20,338 nucleotides of DNA from Actinomycetes bacterium (GCA_030425745.1 JAUHZW010000011.1:1-20338), one strand, 5' to 3'; counted from the stretch's first letter, positions 1 to 7,524 are shown. Made by a program: numbers and translations. The notes: a model not told the origin generated them from the letters alone.

Positions 1-29
1 ACGGTCCCCGCCCGCTCATGCACAGCCAT
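1..29 (-). CDS. Possible start of a phosphoglucomutase-like gene (5' fragment only)
   Basis: Read on the minus strand, an ATG at base 29 opens a frame that runs off the left edge and gives about nine residues, MAVHERAGT. The HERAG start resembles the N-terminus of actinobacterial alpha-D-glucose phosphoglucomutases as I remember them. A purine-rich GGGGA and a GAGGAG lie 6 and 12 bases upstream of this ATG, so a ribosome-binding site is plausible. The fragment is too short to prove a family. It would be divergent from rplS. Treat it as a pointer to what may lie to the left, not as an established gene. Confidence 0.3.
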
Positions 30-295
30 CGTCCGTCCCCGCTCCTCGATTCGGGCTCCCGGTCGGCGGACCGATGATGGGGGCCCGAACCGACGCGGAG
101 CGCCCCGGGTTTGGGGCGCCGGGGGTCATCGTGGCAGACTACGCAGGCCCGCATACCTGACTGTCCGAGGATGGTCCCCGGTTCGCCCCGCCACAGGGGA
201 CGCGTTCGGGGTGGGCGCCGGCTTCGGCCGTGAAGCACGACCCTCATCCCCACACGAGTGGGCGACCTGTGGCGCCTGCAGGAAGCGATATCGCC
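30..295. other. Divergent intergenic region upstream of rplS
   Basis: No convincing gene lies here. It holds a small 5-bp hairpin (60-64 with 69-73), a stronger GC hairpin (100-106 with 113-119, loop GGGTTT) and a promoter-like pair, listed separately. The GC hairpin is not followed by a T-run, so it is not a canonical intrinsic terminator. A frame open from a GTG at 230 continues into rplS, but its first 22 residues look nothing like L19, so it is read here as untranslated leader. Confidence 0.5.
111..140 (+). promoter_or_regulatory. Putative rplS promoter (-35 TTGGGG, -10 CAGACT)
   Basis: TTGGGG at 111-116 and CAGACT at 135-140 are separated by 18 bp, which fits the housekeeping sigma pattern of Actinobacteria (TTGnnn and xAnnnT). 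The predicted start near 147 would leave a leader of about 150 bases before rplS. The -35 lies in the descending arm of the hairpin at 100-119. This is inferred from motifs only. Confidence 0.4.
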
Positions 296-658
296 ATGAA
301 GACGCTCGACGCTGTCGACGCAGCCTCCCTCAAGACCGACATCCCGGAGTTCCGCCCCGGTGACACCCTCAAGGTGCACGTCAAGGTCGTCGAGGGCAAC
401 AAGACCCGTACCCAGGTGTTCCAGGGCGTGGTGATCGCCCGCTCGGGCTCCGGCGTCGGCGAGACCTACACCGTGCGCAAGGTGTCCTACGGCGTCGGCG
501 TCGAGCGGACCTTCCCGCTGCACACCCCGATCGTCGAGAAGATCGAGGTCGTGACGCGCGGTGACGTGCGGCGCGCGAAGCTCTACTACCTGCGCGATCT
601 GCGCGGCAAGAAGGCCAAGATCCGCGAGCGTCGCGAGACCACCAAGTCCGAGGACTGA
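296..658 (+). CDS. rplS: 50S ribosomal protein L19
   Basis: Encodes the 120-residue L19, a large-subunit protein at the 30S/50S interface. The sequence shows the full family signature: IPEFRPGDTLKVHVKVVEG near residues 15-33, then VFQGVVIARSG, the YGVGVERTFPLHTP strand pair, and the basic tail RAKLYYLRDLRGKKAKI. I chose the ATG at 296 because L19 proteins begin with a short helix like MKTLDAVDA and AGGAAG lies about ten bases upstream. A GTG at 230 in the same frame would add 22 residues without family similarity. The gene is followed by the lepB pair, as in other Actinobacteria. Its position at the head of the block suggests that transcription of the downstream genes may begin here. Confidence 0.97.
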   Translation: MKTLDAVDAASLKTDIPEFRPGDTLKVHVKVVEGNKTRTQVFQGVVIARSGSGVGETYTVRKVSYGVGVERTFPLHTPIVEKIEVVTRGDVRRAKLYYLRDLRGKKAKIRERRETTKSED

Positions 659-714
659 TCAGCCCGGCCGCCGCACCCGGTGGCCCGTCATCTCGGAGTG
701 TGGGAGACCGGGGC

Positions 715-1401
715 GTGAGCCGACGCGAGTCCAAGGGGCAGTCCTGGTGGGACATCCCCGTCACCATCGCCATCGCGATCGGTGCGGTACTGCTGCTGAC
801 CACGTTCGTCGCCAAGCCGTTCTCGATCCCGTCGGGATCGATGGAGGACACTCTCCAGATCGGTGACCGGATCCTCGTGAACCGACTCGTGTATCACACG
901 CGCCCGATCGAACGCGGCGACGTCGTCGTGTTCGACGGTGCGGACAGTTTCGTTCCGATGTCGGAGGTTCCCCAGCGCAATCCGCTGAGCGCGGCCGTGG
1001 CCTGGGTCGGCCAGTCCCTCGGCCTCATGGCGCCGGACTCGACCGACTTCGTCAAGCGCGTCATCGGGGTCGGGGGTGATCGCGTCACCTGCTGCACGGT
1101 CGGTGGTGACCTCACAGTCAACGGTGTCGAACTCGACGAGTCCGCCTACCTCTATCCGGGCGACGCGCCGAGCACGCAGGACTTCGATGTCGTCGTGCCG
1201 GAGGGCATGCTGTGGGTCATGGGTGACCATCGGTCCAACTCCGCTGACTCGCGCGCGCACATGGGCGATCCGGGCGGTGGCTTCGTTCCGGAGTCGAAGG
1301 TCGTCGGCCGAGCCATGAACGTCCTGTGGCCACTGGGGCGGATCGGTGCGGTCGACATCCCGGCGTCGTTCGCTGATGTGCCACCTCCGGCGGGTCGGTG
1401 A
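715..1401 (+). CDS. lepB: Signal peptidase I (first of two tandem copies)
   Basis: A type I leader peptidase of 228 residues that cleaves Sec and Tat signal peptides on the outer face of the membrane. It has one N-terminal membrane segment (about residues 14-33), then the catalytic serine box IPSGSMEDTL (Ser42), the general-base lysine in DFVKRVIG (Lys114) and the late box GDHRSNSADSR. GTG at 715 is preferred over GTG at 700 because GGGAG at 702-706 sits eight bases before it, whereas the 700 start has no properly spaced ribosome-binding site. The stop TGA overlaps the ATG of the second copy. A Cys-Cys pair (VTCC) sits in the catalytic domain, and the second copy has the same pair. The catalytic set is complete, so it should be active. 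Confidence 0.93.
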   Translation: MSRRESKGQSWWDIPVTIAIAIGAVLLLTTFVAKPFSIPSGSMEDTLQIGDRILVNRLVYHTRPIERGDVVVFDGADSFVPMSEVPQRNPLSAAVAWVGQSLGLMAPDSTDFVKRVIGVGGDRVTCCTVGGDLTVNGVELDESAYLYPGDAPSTQDFDVVVPEGMLWVMGDHRSNSADSRAHMGDPGGGFVPESKVVGRAMNVLWPLGRIGAVDIPASFADVPPPAGR

Positions 1402-2171
1402 TGGCTGTCTCCGCACGCGATCCCAACGAGCCTCTGCCCGAGCCGCCGCAGGGGAGGGGGCGTCATGCGCGGGGTCGGGTGTCGCAGCGCCAGGGCGGTG
1501 GATTCGGGCGCTGGCTGGCTGAGACCACGATCATCATCGTCTCCGCACTGGTGCTGTCGGCCTTGGTGCGCGCTTTTCTGGTGCAGGCCTTCTTCGTCCC
1601 GAGTGCCTCGATGGAGGACACCCTCGCGATCAACGATCGCATCATCGCCTCGCGGATCTCCACGACCATGGGCGGCGCGAACCGCGGTGAGGTCGTGGTG
1701 TTCAAGGACCCGAGTGACTGGCTGCCGGAGCCGCCGCCACCCGAGGGCGGGCTTCGAGGCGTCGTCCGCAGCGCGCTGACCTTCATCGGGCTGCTCCCCA
1801 GTGACACGGGCAAGGACCTCGTGAAGCGGGTGATCGCGGTCGAGGGAGACCGGATCGCCTGCTGCAACGCCGACGGGCGAATCGTCCTCAACGGAGAGCC
1901 CCTGGTCGAGGACTACATCAAGGGACCGACCAATCAGGTGCAGTTCGATGTGGTCGTTCCGCCGGGTGGGGTGTTCGTCATGGGCGACAACCGCGGCAAC
2001 TCACGGGACTCCCGCTACCACCTGCAGGAGGAGAACGGGTCGGTGCCGGTCAGCTCCGTGGTGGGTCGCGTCGTCCTCGTGCTGTGGCCGCTGAATCGCA
2101 TCGCCACCGTTCCCATTCCGGAGATCTTCGACAACCCAGCCATCACCCGCGGCGCGATCCCCGAGGGATGA
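1401..2171 (+). CDS. lepB: Signal peptidase I (second tandem copy)
   Basis: A second type I signal peptidase, 256 residues, diverged from its neighbour. A charged, proline- and arginine-rich cytoplasmic tail of about 35 residues precedes one membrane segment (about 40-62). The serine box is VPSASMEDTL (Ser70), the lysine box KDLVKRVIA (Lys142), and the late box GDNRGNSRDSR is canonical. The ATG at 1401 shares its A with the TGA of the first copy (TGATG), which suggests translational coupling; a GTG at 1398 is a possible alternative. Its own stop overlaps rnhB by ATGA. Tandem signal peptidases at this locus are known from Streptomyces (sipW-Z). The two copies probably differ in substrate preference, but the sequence does not show which substrates. 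Confidence 0.93.
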   Translation: MAVSARDPNEPLPEPPQGRGRHARGRVSQRQGGGFGRWLAETTIIIVSALVLSALVRAFLVQAFFVPSASMEDTLAINDRIIASRISTTMGGANRGEVVVFKDPSDWLPEPPPPEGGLRGVVRSALTFIGLLPSDTGKDLVKRVIAVEGDRIACCNADGRIVLNGEPLVEDYIKGPTNQVQFDVVVPPGGVFVMGDNRGNSRDSRYHLQEENGSVPVSSVVGRVVLVLWPLNRIATVPIPEIFDNPAITRGAIPEG

Positions 2172-2842
2172 CCACCTCGCCGACCCTGCGAGTGGAGCGC
2201 CGGCTCCTGCGCGGAGGCGCGCTCACGGTGGCCGGCATGGACGAGGTCGGCCGAGGCGCCCTGAGCGGACCGGTCAGCGTCGGGGTCGTCGTGGTCGATT
2301 CCTCAACCCCTGCCTTGCCCGGGGTGCGCGACAGCAAACTGCTCACCCCCAGTGCCCGCCTGGAGCTGGTGCCGAAGATCCGCCAATGGTGCGCGGGGTG
2401 GGCGGTGGGCCATGCGGAGCCGAAGGAGATCGACGAACGGGGCATCATCGGTGCCCTGCGACTGGCCGGCATGCGCGCCCTGAGCGCGCTTGACGCCAGG
2501 CCCGACGTCGTTCTGCTCGATGGCTCCCACGACTGGCTGACACCGCCGGCCCAGACCACCCTGCTGGAGGCGCCCGACGACATCGCGGAGAACCCGCCTC
2601 CGGCGGTCGTGACACAGGTGAAGGGAGATCTGGTCTGCACCTCCGTGGCCGCGGCCAGCGTGCTGGCCAAGACCGAGCGCGATGACCTGATGATCGAGCT
2701 CCATCAGCGGTTCCCGGCCTATGAGTGGGCCGACAACAAGGGCTACGCGGCCCCGGGACATGTCGCGGCGCTGGAGGCCCATGGGGCCACAGACGTCCAT
2801 CGTCGAAGCTGGCGCCTTCCTGGAGTCAGCCCCCACGCCTGA
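2168..2842 (+). CDS. rnhB: Ribonuclease HII
   Basis: RNase HII of 224 residues, which cleaves RNA in RNA/DNA hybrids and single ribonucleotides misincorporated in DNA. The active-site motif GMDEVGRGALSGPV (Asp25, Glu26) is intact. Later acidic positions occur in VVLLDGSHDWL and AKTERDDLM, and the C-terminal YEWADNKGYAAPGH segment matches the family. The ATG at 2168 overlaps the lepB stop (ATGA). No independent, well-spaced ribosome-binding site precedes it, which is consistent with coupled translation. Length and motifs are normal. The 106 bases between this gene and yraN contain two TCCACA boxes described separately. Confidence 0.95.
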   Translation: MTTSPTLRVERRLLRGGALTVAGMDEVGRGALSGPVSVGVVVVDSSTPALPGVRDSKLLTPSARLELVPKIRQWCAGWAVGHAEPKEIDERGIIGALRLAGMRALSALDARPDVVLLDGSHDWLTPPAQTTLLEAPDDIAENPPPAVVTQVKGDLVCTSVAAASVLAKTERDDLMIELHQRFPAYEWADNKGYAAPGHVAALEAHGATDVHRRSWRLPGVSPHA

Positions 2843-2846
2843 GTGG

Positions 2847-2884
2847 CTGTCCACAGCCTGCCCTGCCGTGGTCAGTCGTCCACA
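2847..2884 (+). repeat. Pair of DnaA-box-like TCCACA motifs, 29 bp apart
   Basis: CTGTCCACA at 2847-2855 and TCGTCCACA at 2876-2884 are two same-strand matches to the relaxed high-GC actinobacterial DnaA-box pattern, with starts exactly 29 bp apart. The first lies in a near-palindrome, GGCTGTCCACAGCC (2845-2858). They occupy the gap between rnhB and yraN. Function is unproven. Confidence 0.4.
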
Positions 2885-2948
2885 GATCGACCGCGGTGGC
2901 TGGTCCTGTGTCCGCGCACGTCCGAGGGTGGTCTCGGAGGTGATGTAC

Positions 2949-3305
2949 ATGCGGAGCAAGGATGCCCTCGGTCGATTCGGCGAGGATCTCGCGGCCGCCC
3001 GCCTGACGGCGGCAGGGATGCGGGTCGTGGCGCGCAACTGGCGGTGCCCGACCGGGGAGATCGACATCGTGGCCCGCGACGGTGACTGCTTGGTGATCTG
3101 TGAGGTCAAGACCCGCCGGTCGAAGCGGTACGGGACGCCGGCCGAGGCCGTCGGCCCCCGCAAGGTCCGCCGGCTCCGGGAGCTGGCACTGCATTGGCTG
3201 GATGAGCAGGAGATCTACGTCCCGGAGATCCGGTTCGACGTCGTCAGCATCATCGTCCCGCCGCAAGGTAGGCCCGTTGTCGAGCACGTGATCGGGGTGG
3301 GGTAG
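2949..3305 (+). CDS. YraN/UPF0102-family nuclease-fold protein
   Basis: A 118-residue protein of the YraN (UPF0102) family, which has a restriction-endonuclease-like fold. The family role is not settled; a link to DNA processing is inferred from its constant place beside comM and dprA. The conserved residues are visible: Glu12 in GRFGEDLAA, the RNWRCPTGEIDIVA motif with Asp39, and the ICEVKTRRS motif with Glu52 and Lys54, which together resemble a metal-dependent nuclease site. I chose ATG 2949 because GGAGG at 2936-2940 lies eight bases upstream. ATG 2943 and GTG 2940 are too close to that site. The gene ends two bases before comM, so the two are probably cotranscribed. Confidence 0.9.
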   Translation: MRSKDALGRFGEDLAAARLTAAGMRVVARNWRCPTGEIDIVARDGDCLVICEVKTRRSKRYGTPAEAVGPRKVRRLRELALHWLDEQEIYVPEIRFDVVSIIVPPQGRPVVEHVIGVG

Positions 3306-3307
3306 CG

Positions 3308-4864
3308 GTGTCCCTGGCGACCGTCAGCGGGATCGTGGTCAACGGCGTCCGCGGTGAGCTCGTGCGCGTCGAGGTCGCCGTGTCCGACGGCCTTCCGAGC
3401 ATCGGCATCGTCGGTCTGCCCGACGCCTCGGTGTCCGAGGCCAAGTCCCGTGCCCGATGCGCGGTCGACAGTTCCGGATGGCCCTGGCCGAACAAGCGGA
3501 TCACGGTGAGCCTGTCGCCGGCCGAGGTCCGCAAGCACGGGGCCGGCCTCGACCTGCCCCTGGCTGTCGGCGTCCTGGCCGCGTCCGGGGAGCTGCCGCA
3601 CACCGAGCTGGAGGCCACCGCGTTCTTGGGTGAACTGGGTCTCGACGGCAAGCTCCATCGTGCCCAGGGGACGCTCGCGGCGGTACTGGCTGCTCGCTCG
3701 GCGGGGCTGCGCCGCGTGGTGGTGTCGAGCGATGTCGCGGCCGACGTCGCAGGGGTGCCGGACATCGACGTGTGGGGAGCCGCCTCGCTCGGCCAGGTGT
3801 GCCGGCTGCTCACCGGGCAGGGATCGGATGCCGATGTGGAGTCGACCACGGCCGGGCATCCAGCACCCGAACATGTCGACGAGGAGGGGCCTCAGGTGCG
3901 GCTGCACGTGCCTGATCTCGCCGATGTCCGCGGGCAGGCCATCCCGCGCTGGGCGCTCGAGGTGGCGGCTGCCGGCGGCCACCACGTGGCGATGGTCGGC
4001 TCGCCGGGCGTGGGCAAGACCCTGCTGGCCACCAGGCTGCCCGGACTGCTGCCGGCCCTGTCCGAGGAGGAGAGCCTGGAGGTCGCGGCCATCCATTCGG
4101 TGGCGGGACTGTCATCCATGCCGGGCGCGACGAGGCGGCCGCCCTTCCAGGCTCCGCACCACTCGGCCTCCTCGGCCTCTCTGCTCGGAGCCGTTCACGG
4201 TGGACGAGTGACGCCGGGCTCCGCGACCCTCGCCCATCACGGAGTGCTGTTCCTGGACGAGGCCCCCGAGTTCTGCCGCCCCGCGCTGGAAGGGCTGCGT
4301 CAGCCCCTCGAGAGCGGCCACGTGGCCCTGCACCGAGCCGGGTGGCGCGGATCGCTGCCCGCTCGTTTCCAGCTGGTGCTCGCGGCGAATCCGTGTCCGT
4401 GCGGCATGCGGATGACACCCGGCGGGTGCTCGTGTCCGCCGATGTCCGTCCAGCGATATGCCTCCCGCCTGTCCGGCCCGCTCATGGACCGGATCGACAT
4501 CCGCCTCACGGTCCAGCGCCCCAGTGACGGTGAGCTGCAGTCGACTGTCCCGGCGGAGTCCAGCGCGGTGGTGCGCGAGCGGGTGGAGGCTGCCCGGGAA
4601 CGCACGCACCGACGACTTGCCGGGAGCCCGTGGCGCTGCAATGCACAGATCCCGACCGGCCAGTTGCGCAGTCACTGGAAGCCGGATTCCGGAGGCGCGG
4701 AGGTGCTGCAGGAATCCGAGCGGCGATCGACCAATCTTCGAGGCAGTGACCGCGTGCTCCGTATGGCATGGACCCTGGCCGACCTCGCCGGCCGTGATCG
4801 CCCCGGACGCCACGAGGTCACAGCCGCCCTCACCCTGCGGGGAGCGCAGACGTCATGGCTCTGA
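3308..4864 (+). CDS. comM: ComM/YifB-family Mg-chelatase-like AAA+ ATPase
   Basis: A 518-residue AAA+ protein. Haemophilus and Vibrio ComM is a hexameric helicase that promotes branch migration during natural transformation; the role in Actinobacteria is less clear. The N-terminal ChlI-like domain (about residues 1-120) contains VNGVRGELVRVEVAVSDGLP and SLSPAEVRKHG. Walker A is GSPGVGKT (231-238), Walker B is LFLDEAPEF (Asp317, Glu318), and a zinc-binding-like cluster NPCPCGMRMTPGGCSCPP has Cys363, Cys365, Cys374 and Cys376. The C-terminal Mg-chelatase-related domain ends near the stop. The start is GTG, two bases after the yraN stop, with a G-rich upstream sequence. Its end overlaps dprA by ten bases. 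All motifs are intact. Confidence 0.95.
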   Translation: MSLATVSGIVVNGVRGELVRVEVAVSDGLPSIGIVGLPDASVSEAKSRARCAVDSSGWPWPNKRITVSLSPAEVRKHGAGLDLPLAVGVLAASGELPHTELEATAFLGELGLDGKLHRAQGTLAAVLAARSAGLRRVVVSSDVAADVAGVPDIDVWGAASLGQVCRLLTGQGSDADVESTTAGHPAPEHVDEEGPQVRLHVPDLADVRGQAIPRWALEVAAAGGHHVAMVGSPGVGKTLLATRLPGLLPALSEEESLEVAAIHSVAGLSSMPGATRRPPFQAPHHSASSASLLGAVHGGRVTPGSATLAHHGVLFLDEAPEFCRPALEGLRQPLESGHVALHRAGWRGSLPARFQLVLAANPCPCGMRMTPGGCSCPPMSVQRYASRLSGPLMDRIDIRLTVQRPSDGELQSTVPAESSAVVRERVEAARERTHRRLAGSPWRCNAQIPTGQLRSHWKPDSGGAEVLQESERRSTNLRGSDRVLRMAWTLADLAGRDRPGRHEVTAALTLRGAQTSWL

Positions 4865-5982
4865 CGCAGGGCGGAGACGAGCTCCGAGCATCGTGGCTGG
4901 CGCTGGCGCATGCGGCCGAGCCCGCGGATGCGTCCGTGGCACGACTCGTCGAACGGCACGGCGCTCCCGAGGCCGTCGACCGCATCCGCCGAGGCATGAG
5001 CGGGCTCCGGCACCAGCAGGGCCTGCTGGCCCGGATGCGGGCCCAGGATCCGGAGCGGGCTGACGAGAGAGCGCGGGCCATCGGCGCCCGGATCATCACC
5101 CGTGGTGACGCAGAGTGGCCCACCCAGGTGGATGCACTGGCGTCGCTGTCCCCGTTCGCCCTGTGGATCCTGGGAGCGGCGGACCTGCGCCTGCTGGCCC
5201 TTCGCTCGGTGTCGATCGTCGGGGCTCGCACCTGCACGATGTACGGCGTCGAGACCGCTCGCTCGTGGGCGGCCGAGCTCGCCTCGCTCGGCTGGACGGT
5301 GATCTCGGGTGCGGCTCGCGGGATCGATGCTGCGGCGCACCACGGTGCGCTGGCAGCAGACGGAGTCACCGTCGCTGTGGTCGCCGGTGGCGTCGATGTC
5401 CCCTACCCGCGTGCGCATGCGCCGCTTCTCACGTCCATCGCCGATCAAGGCGTGGTGGTGAGTGAGGTGCCGTTGGGCGAGAACGTGCGCAGGCAGCGGT
5501 TCCTGTCCCGCAACCGGATCATCGCGGCCCTCGCGCGTGCCACCGTGGTCGTCGAGGCTGCCGAGCGGTCGGGCACCACAGCCACGGCCCGCGCCGCTTA
5601 CGCCATGGCACGCCCTGTGCTGGCAGTCCCCGGCCCGGTCACCTCGATGGCCTCCCGAGGGTGCCACCGCATGATCGTGGCGGGTGAGGCACAACTGGCC
5701 GCGGGCATCGAGGATGTCCTGGCGGCCGTGGATCTCGAAGCCGGAGTGCGCCGAGGTGCCGCCGACGCAGACGAGCCGTTGGGCCAGCCGGACCTCATCG
5801 CGTCCCGAGTCCGCGACGCGATACCCGCGCGCGGCGGGATCACCGCCGACGGCATCGTGTGTGCGACAGGCCTGTCCGAGGGTGACGTGTCGGCCGCCCT
5901 GGCGCGACTGGTCGACGACGGGCTCCTGGAGTTCGGCCATGCGGGCTGGTGCCTGACCGACCGAGGCCGTCGTGGGCGCTGA
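4855..5982 (+). CDS. dprA: DNA-processing protein DprA
   Basis: A 375-residue DprA/Smf protein that binds single-stranded DNA and loads RecA. A divergent N-terminal helical region (about 1-85) precedes the Rossmann-like domain, which shows VSIVGARTCTMYG, then VISGAARGIDAAAHHGAL (Arg155, Asp158), AVVAGGVDVPYPR, the FLSRNRIIAAL motif and the SGTTATARAAYAM segment. The C-terminal 60-70 residues form a winged-helix-like DML1 region. The ATG at 4855 overlaps the end of comM, and GGGGAG at 4840-4845 provides a ribosome-binding site. It is one of the conserved yraN-comM-dprA trio. No other competence genes lie in the window, so a DNA-repair or recombination role is as likely as transformation. Confidence 0.94.
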   Translation: MALTQGGDELRASWLALAHAAEPADASVARLVERHGAPEAVDRIRRGMSGLRHQQGLLARMRAQDPERADERARAIGARIITRGDAEWPTQVDALASLSPFALWILGAADLRLLALRSVSIVGARTCTMYGVETARSWAAELASLGWTVISGAARGIDAAAHHGALAADGVTVAVVAGGVDVPYPRAHAPLLTSIADQGVVVSEVPLGENVRRQRFLSRNRIIAALARATVVVEAAERSGTTATARAAYAMARPVLAVPGPVTSMASRGCHRMIVAGEAQLAAGIEDVLAAVDLEAGVRRGAADADEPLGQPDLIASRVRDAIPARGGITADGIVCATGLSEGDVSAALARLVDDGLLEFGHAGWCLTDRGRRGR

Positions 5983-6029
5983 CGTGAGCTCTGGCCGCGC
6001 GCCTCGCAGGCGATTGGGTGCATCCGCGC

Positions 6030-6041
6030 CACAATCGACGG
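6030..6041 (+). promoter_or_regulatory. Putative -10 for a leaderless xerC transcript
   Basis: CACAAT at 6030-6035 is followed by exactly six bases and then the GTG at 6042. This spacing would place transcription start on the start codon. No Shine-Dalgarno is visible before 6042. No clear -35 is seen. Confidence 0.35.
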
Positions 6042-7010
6042 GTGTCCGAAGCCGCGCCGCAGGCCGAGCCTCCTCGTGAAGGGGTGAGTTCGGCCTGGCT
6101 ATCGGCCATCGACGACTTTCTCGACCATCTGGCCGGCGAACGTCGCTGCAGCCCCCACACGGTCCGCGCCTACGCGAGCGATCTGCGCAGTCTGGGGACC
6201 TTCTGCTCACTCCACGGAGTCGATGATCCGGCGCATCTGTCGCTGGCGACACTCCGGGCCTGGCTCGCGGAGCTGAGCCGGGAGGGGCGATCACGCTCCA
6301 CGATCGCCCGACGTGCGGCATCGGCGCGGAGCTTCACCTCGTGGTGCCAGCGTCGCGGTCTGATGGAGGTGGACCCCGGCGAGCGGCTCGCTAGTCCCCA
6401 GGTTGCGCAGGTGCTCCCCGACGTCCTCGATGTAGGTGAGGCCACCGCTCTCATGGAGCATGCGGCCGTGGCAGCGGACGACGGATCTCCGGAGGGCCTG
6501 CGCGATCTGGCGATCCTGGAACTGCTCTACGGCACCGGTATCCGGGTCTCGGAACTCTGCGGCCTCGATCGCGCTGATGTCGACCGACATGAGCGCGTGC
6601 TGCGTGTCCGGGGCAAGGGCGATCGCGAGCGCACCGTCCCATTCGGTGCGCCCGCCGCCCGCGCGCTGGACTCCTGGTGGACTGCCCGGTCGAACCTCGC
6701 GGCAGACCGATCGGCAGACGCGCTCTTCCTCGGCAACCGAGGCGGCCGCATCGATCCTCGAGCGGTGCGGGCCATCGTGCACCGGCTGACGCGCCAGGCG
6801 GGAGTCACCGAGCTCGCACCCCATGGCCTGCGGCACTCGGCCGCGACCCATGTCCTGGAGGGAGGCGCTGATCTTCGTTCGGTCCAGGAATTGCTCGGGC
6901 ACGCGAGCCTGGCCACGACTCAGCGCTACACCCATGTGTCGGTGGAGCGACTCCGGGCCAGCTATGTCCAGGCCCATCCGCGAGCGCTCAACGAGGATTC
7001 CGCGTCCTGA
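6042..7010 (+). CDS. xerC: XerC-type tyrosine recombinase
   Basis: A 322-residue tyrosine recombinase. XerC with XerD resolves chromosome dimers at dif near division. The N-terminal SAM-like core-binding domain (about 15-100) includes DFLDHLAGERRCSPHTVRAYASDL. The catalytic set is complete: Arg168 in YGTGIRVSEL, Lys192 in VRGKGDRER, His261 and Arg264 in HGLRH, His287 in LGHASL and the nucleophile Tyr296 in TTQRYTHV. I chose GTG 6042; GTG 6018 and GTG 6084 are in-frame alternatives. The last 23 bases overlap the convergent M23 gene. No attachment site or phage genes are nearby and the locus is syntenic with mycobacterial xerC, so a chromosomal Xer role is more likely than a phage integrase. 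Confidence 0.9.
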   Translation: MSEAAPQAEPPREGVSSAWLSAIDDFLDHLAGERRCSPHTVRAYASDLRSLGTFCSLHGVDDPAHLSLATLRAWLAELSREGRSRSTIARRAASARSFTSWCQRRGLMEVDPGERLASPQVAQVLPDVLDVGEATALMEHAAVAADDGSPEGLRDLAILELLYGTGIRVSELCGLDRADVDRHERVLRVRGKGDRERTVPFGAPAARALDSWWTARSNLAADRSADALFLGNRGGRIDPRAVRAIVHRLTRQAGVTELAPHGLRHSAATHVLEGGADLRSVQELLGHASLATTQRYTHVSVERLRASYVQAHPRALNEDSAS

Positions 7011-7524
7011 GAGTGCGATCCGTGGGCTTCAGCACGGGGAGTCCGAGCACGAACGGCCGCGGATCGCGGTAGCCGTCGCCGATGCGCAGACCCACGTGCA
7101 GGCACGGGTCAGGTCCGCCGCAGTGGCTGGCCGCGTTGCCGGTGGGCGCGAGCCGTCCCAGTCGTGACCCGGCACGGACCTCAGCCCCCTCGGCCAGTTC
7201 TGTCAGCACTGGCTCGAAGGTCAGTCGACGACCCTTCGCGATGACGAGGGTGACCACAGGTCGTCCCGCGACATCTCCGGCGAAACCCACCCGGCCGTCG
7301 ATGGGAGCCGTCACGCGTTGGCCGGACCGGGCCTGCAGGTCGATGCCCCGATGACCCGATCGCCACGGTTGGGGCGGCGGGCGGTAGGACGCCACCACCC
7401 GCAGCGGGGTCACGGGTGGATGGACGCGGCCCGAAGGCGCGGCCCGGCCTGACGCCACGAGGAGCCACGGCAGCAGTGGCGAGGACAGGGACAGGGGTGA
7501 GATCAGGGTCGCGTCGAGAGCCAT
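6988..7524 (-). CDS. Secreted M23/LytM-like peptidase, catalytic His replaced
   Basis: A leftward gene of about 178 residues. The first 30 residues contain a hydrophobic stretch (SSPLLPWLLVASGRAA) that looks like a secretion signal, although without an N-terminal positive charge. The LytM domain follows. The first zinc motif HRGID is present (His58, Asp62), with APIDGRVGFAGDVAG and a late VGLRIGDGYRDPRPF. Where LytM enzymes have HLH, this protein has Cys-Leu-His (Cys141, His143), with a second cysteine at 135 that could pair with it. The zinc-ligand histidine is kept but the catalytic histidine is not. A peptidase-fold gene next to rpsB is conserved in Actinobacteria (compare Rv2891). The start is uncertain: ATG 7626 would add 34 residues. 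It may be a weak enzyme or a cell-wall regulator. Confidence 0.75.
   Translation of the reverse strand: MALDATLISPLSLSSPLLPWLLVASGRAAPSGRVHPPVTPLRVVASYRPPPQPWRSGHRGIDLQARSGQRVTAPIDGRVGFAGDVAGRPVVTLVIAKGRRLTFEPVLTELAEGAEVRAGSRLGRLAPTGNAASHCGGPDPCLHVGLRIGDGYRDPRPFVLGLPVLKPTDRTLRTRNPR

Noticed and set aside
100..119. GC hairpin as an intrinsic terminator
   Set aside because: The stem is good (7 bp), but no T-run follows, and it overlaps the likely rplS -35.
230..295. N-terminal extension of L19 from GTG 230
   Set aside because: The added 22 residues do not resemble L19, and the ATG at 296 gives the normal length and start with a ribosome-binding site.
2847..2884. Replication origin
   Set aside because: Only two box-like motifs are present, with no AT-rich unwinding region and no dnaA or dnaN nearby.
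4855..5982. Evidence of active natural competence (comM plus dprA)
   Set aside because: These genes occur in most Actinobacteria without known transformation, and no uptake-machinery genes are in the window.
4672..6321. Very long minus-strand open frame opposite comM, dprA and xerC
   Set aside because: It lies antisense to three genes with clear family motifs. It has an Arg/Gly/His/Asp-rich composition with no domain, and such frames are expected opposite high-GC coding DNA.
6042..7010. Phage or island integrase
   Set aside because: Gene order matches chromosomal xerC in Actinobacteria. No tRNA, attachment repeats or mobile genes are nearby.
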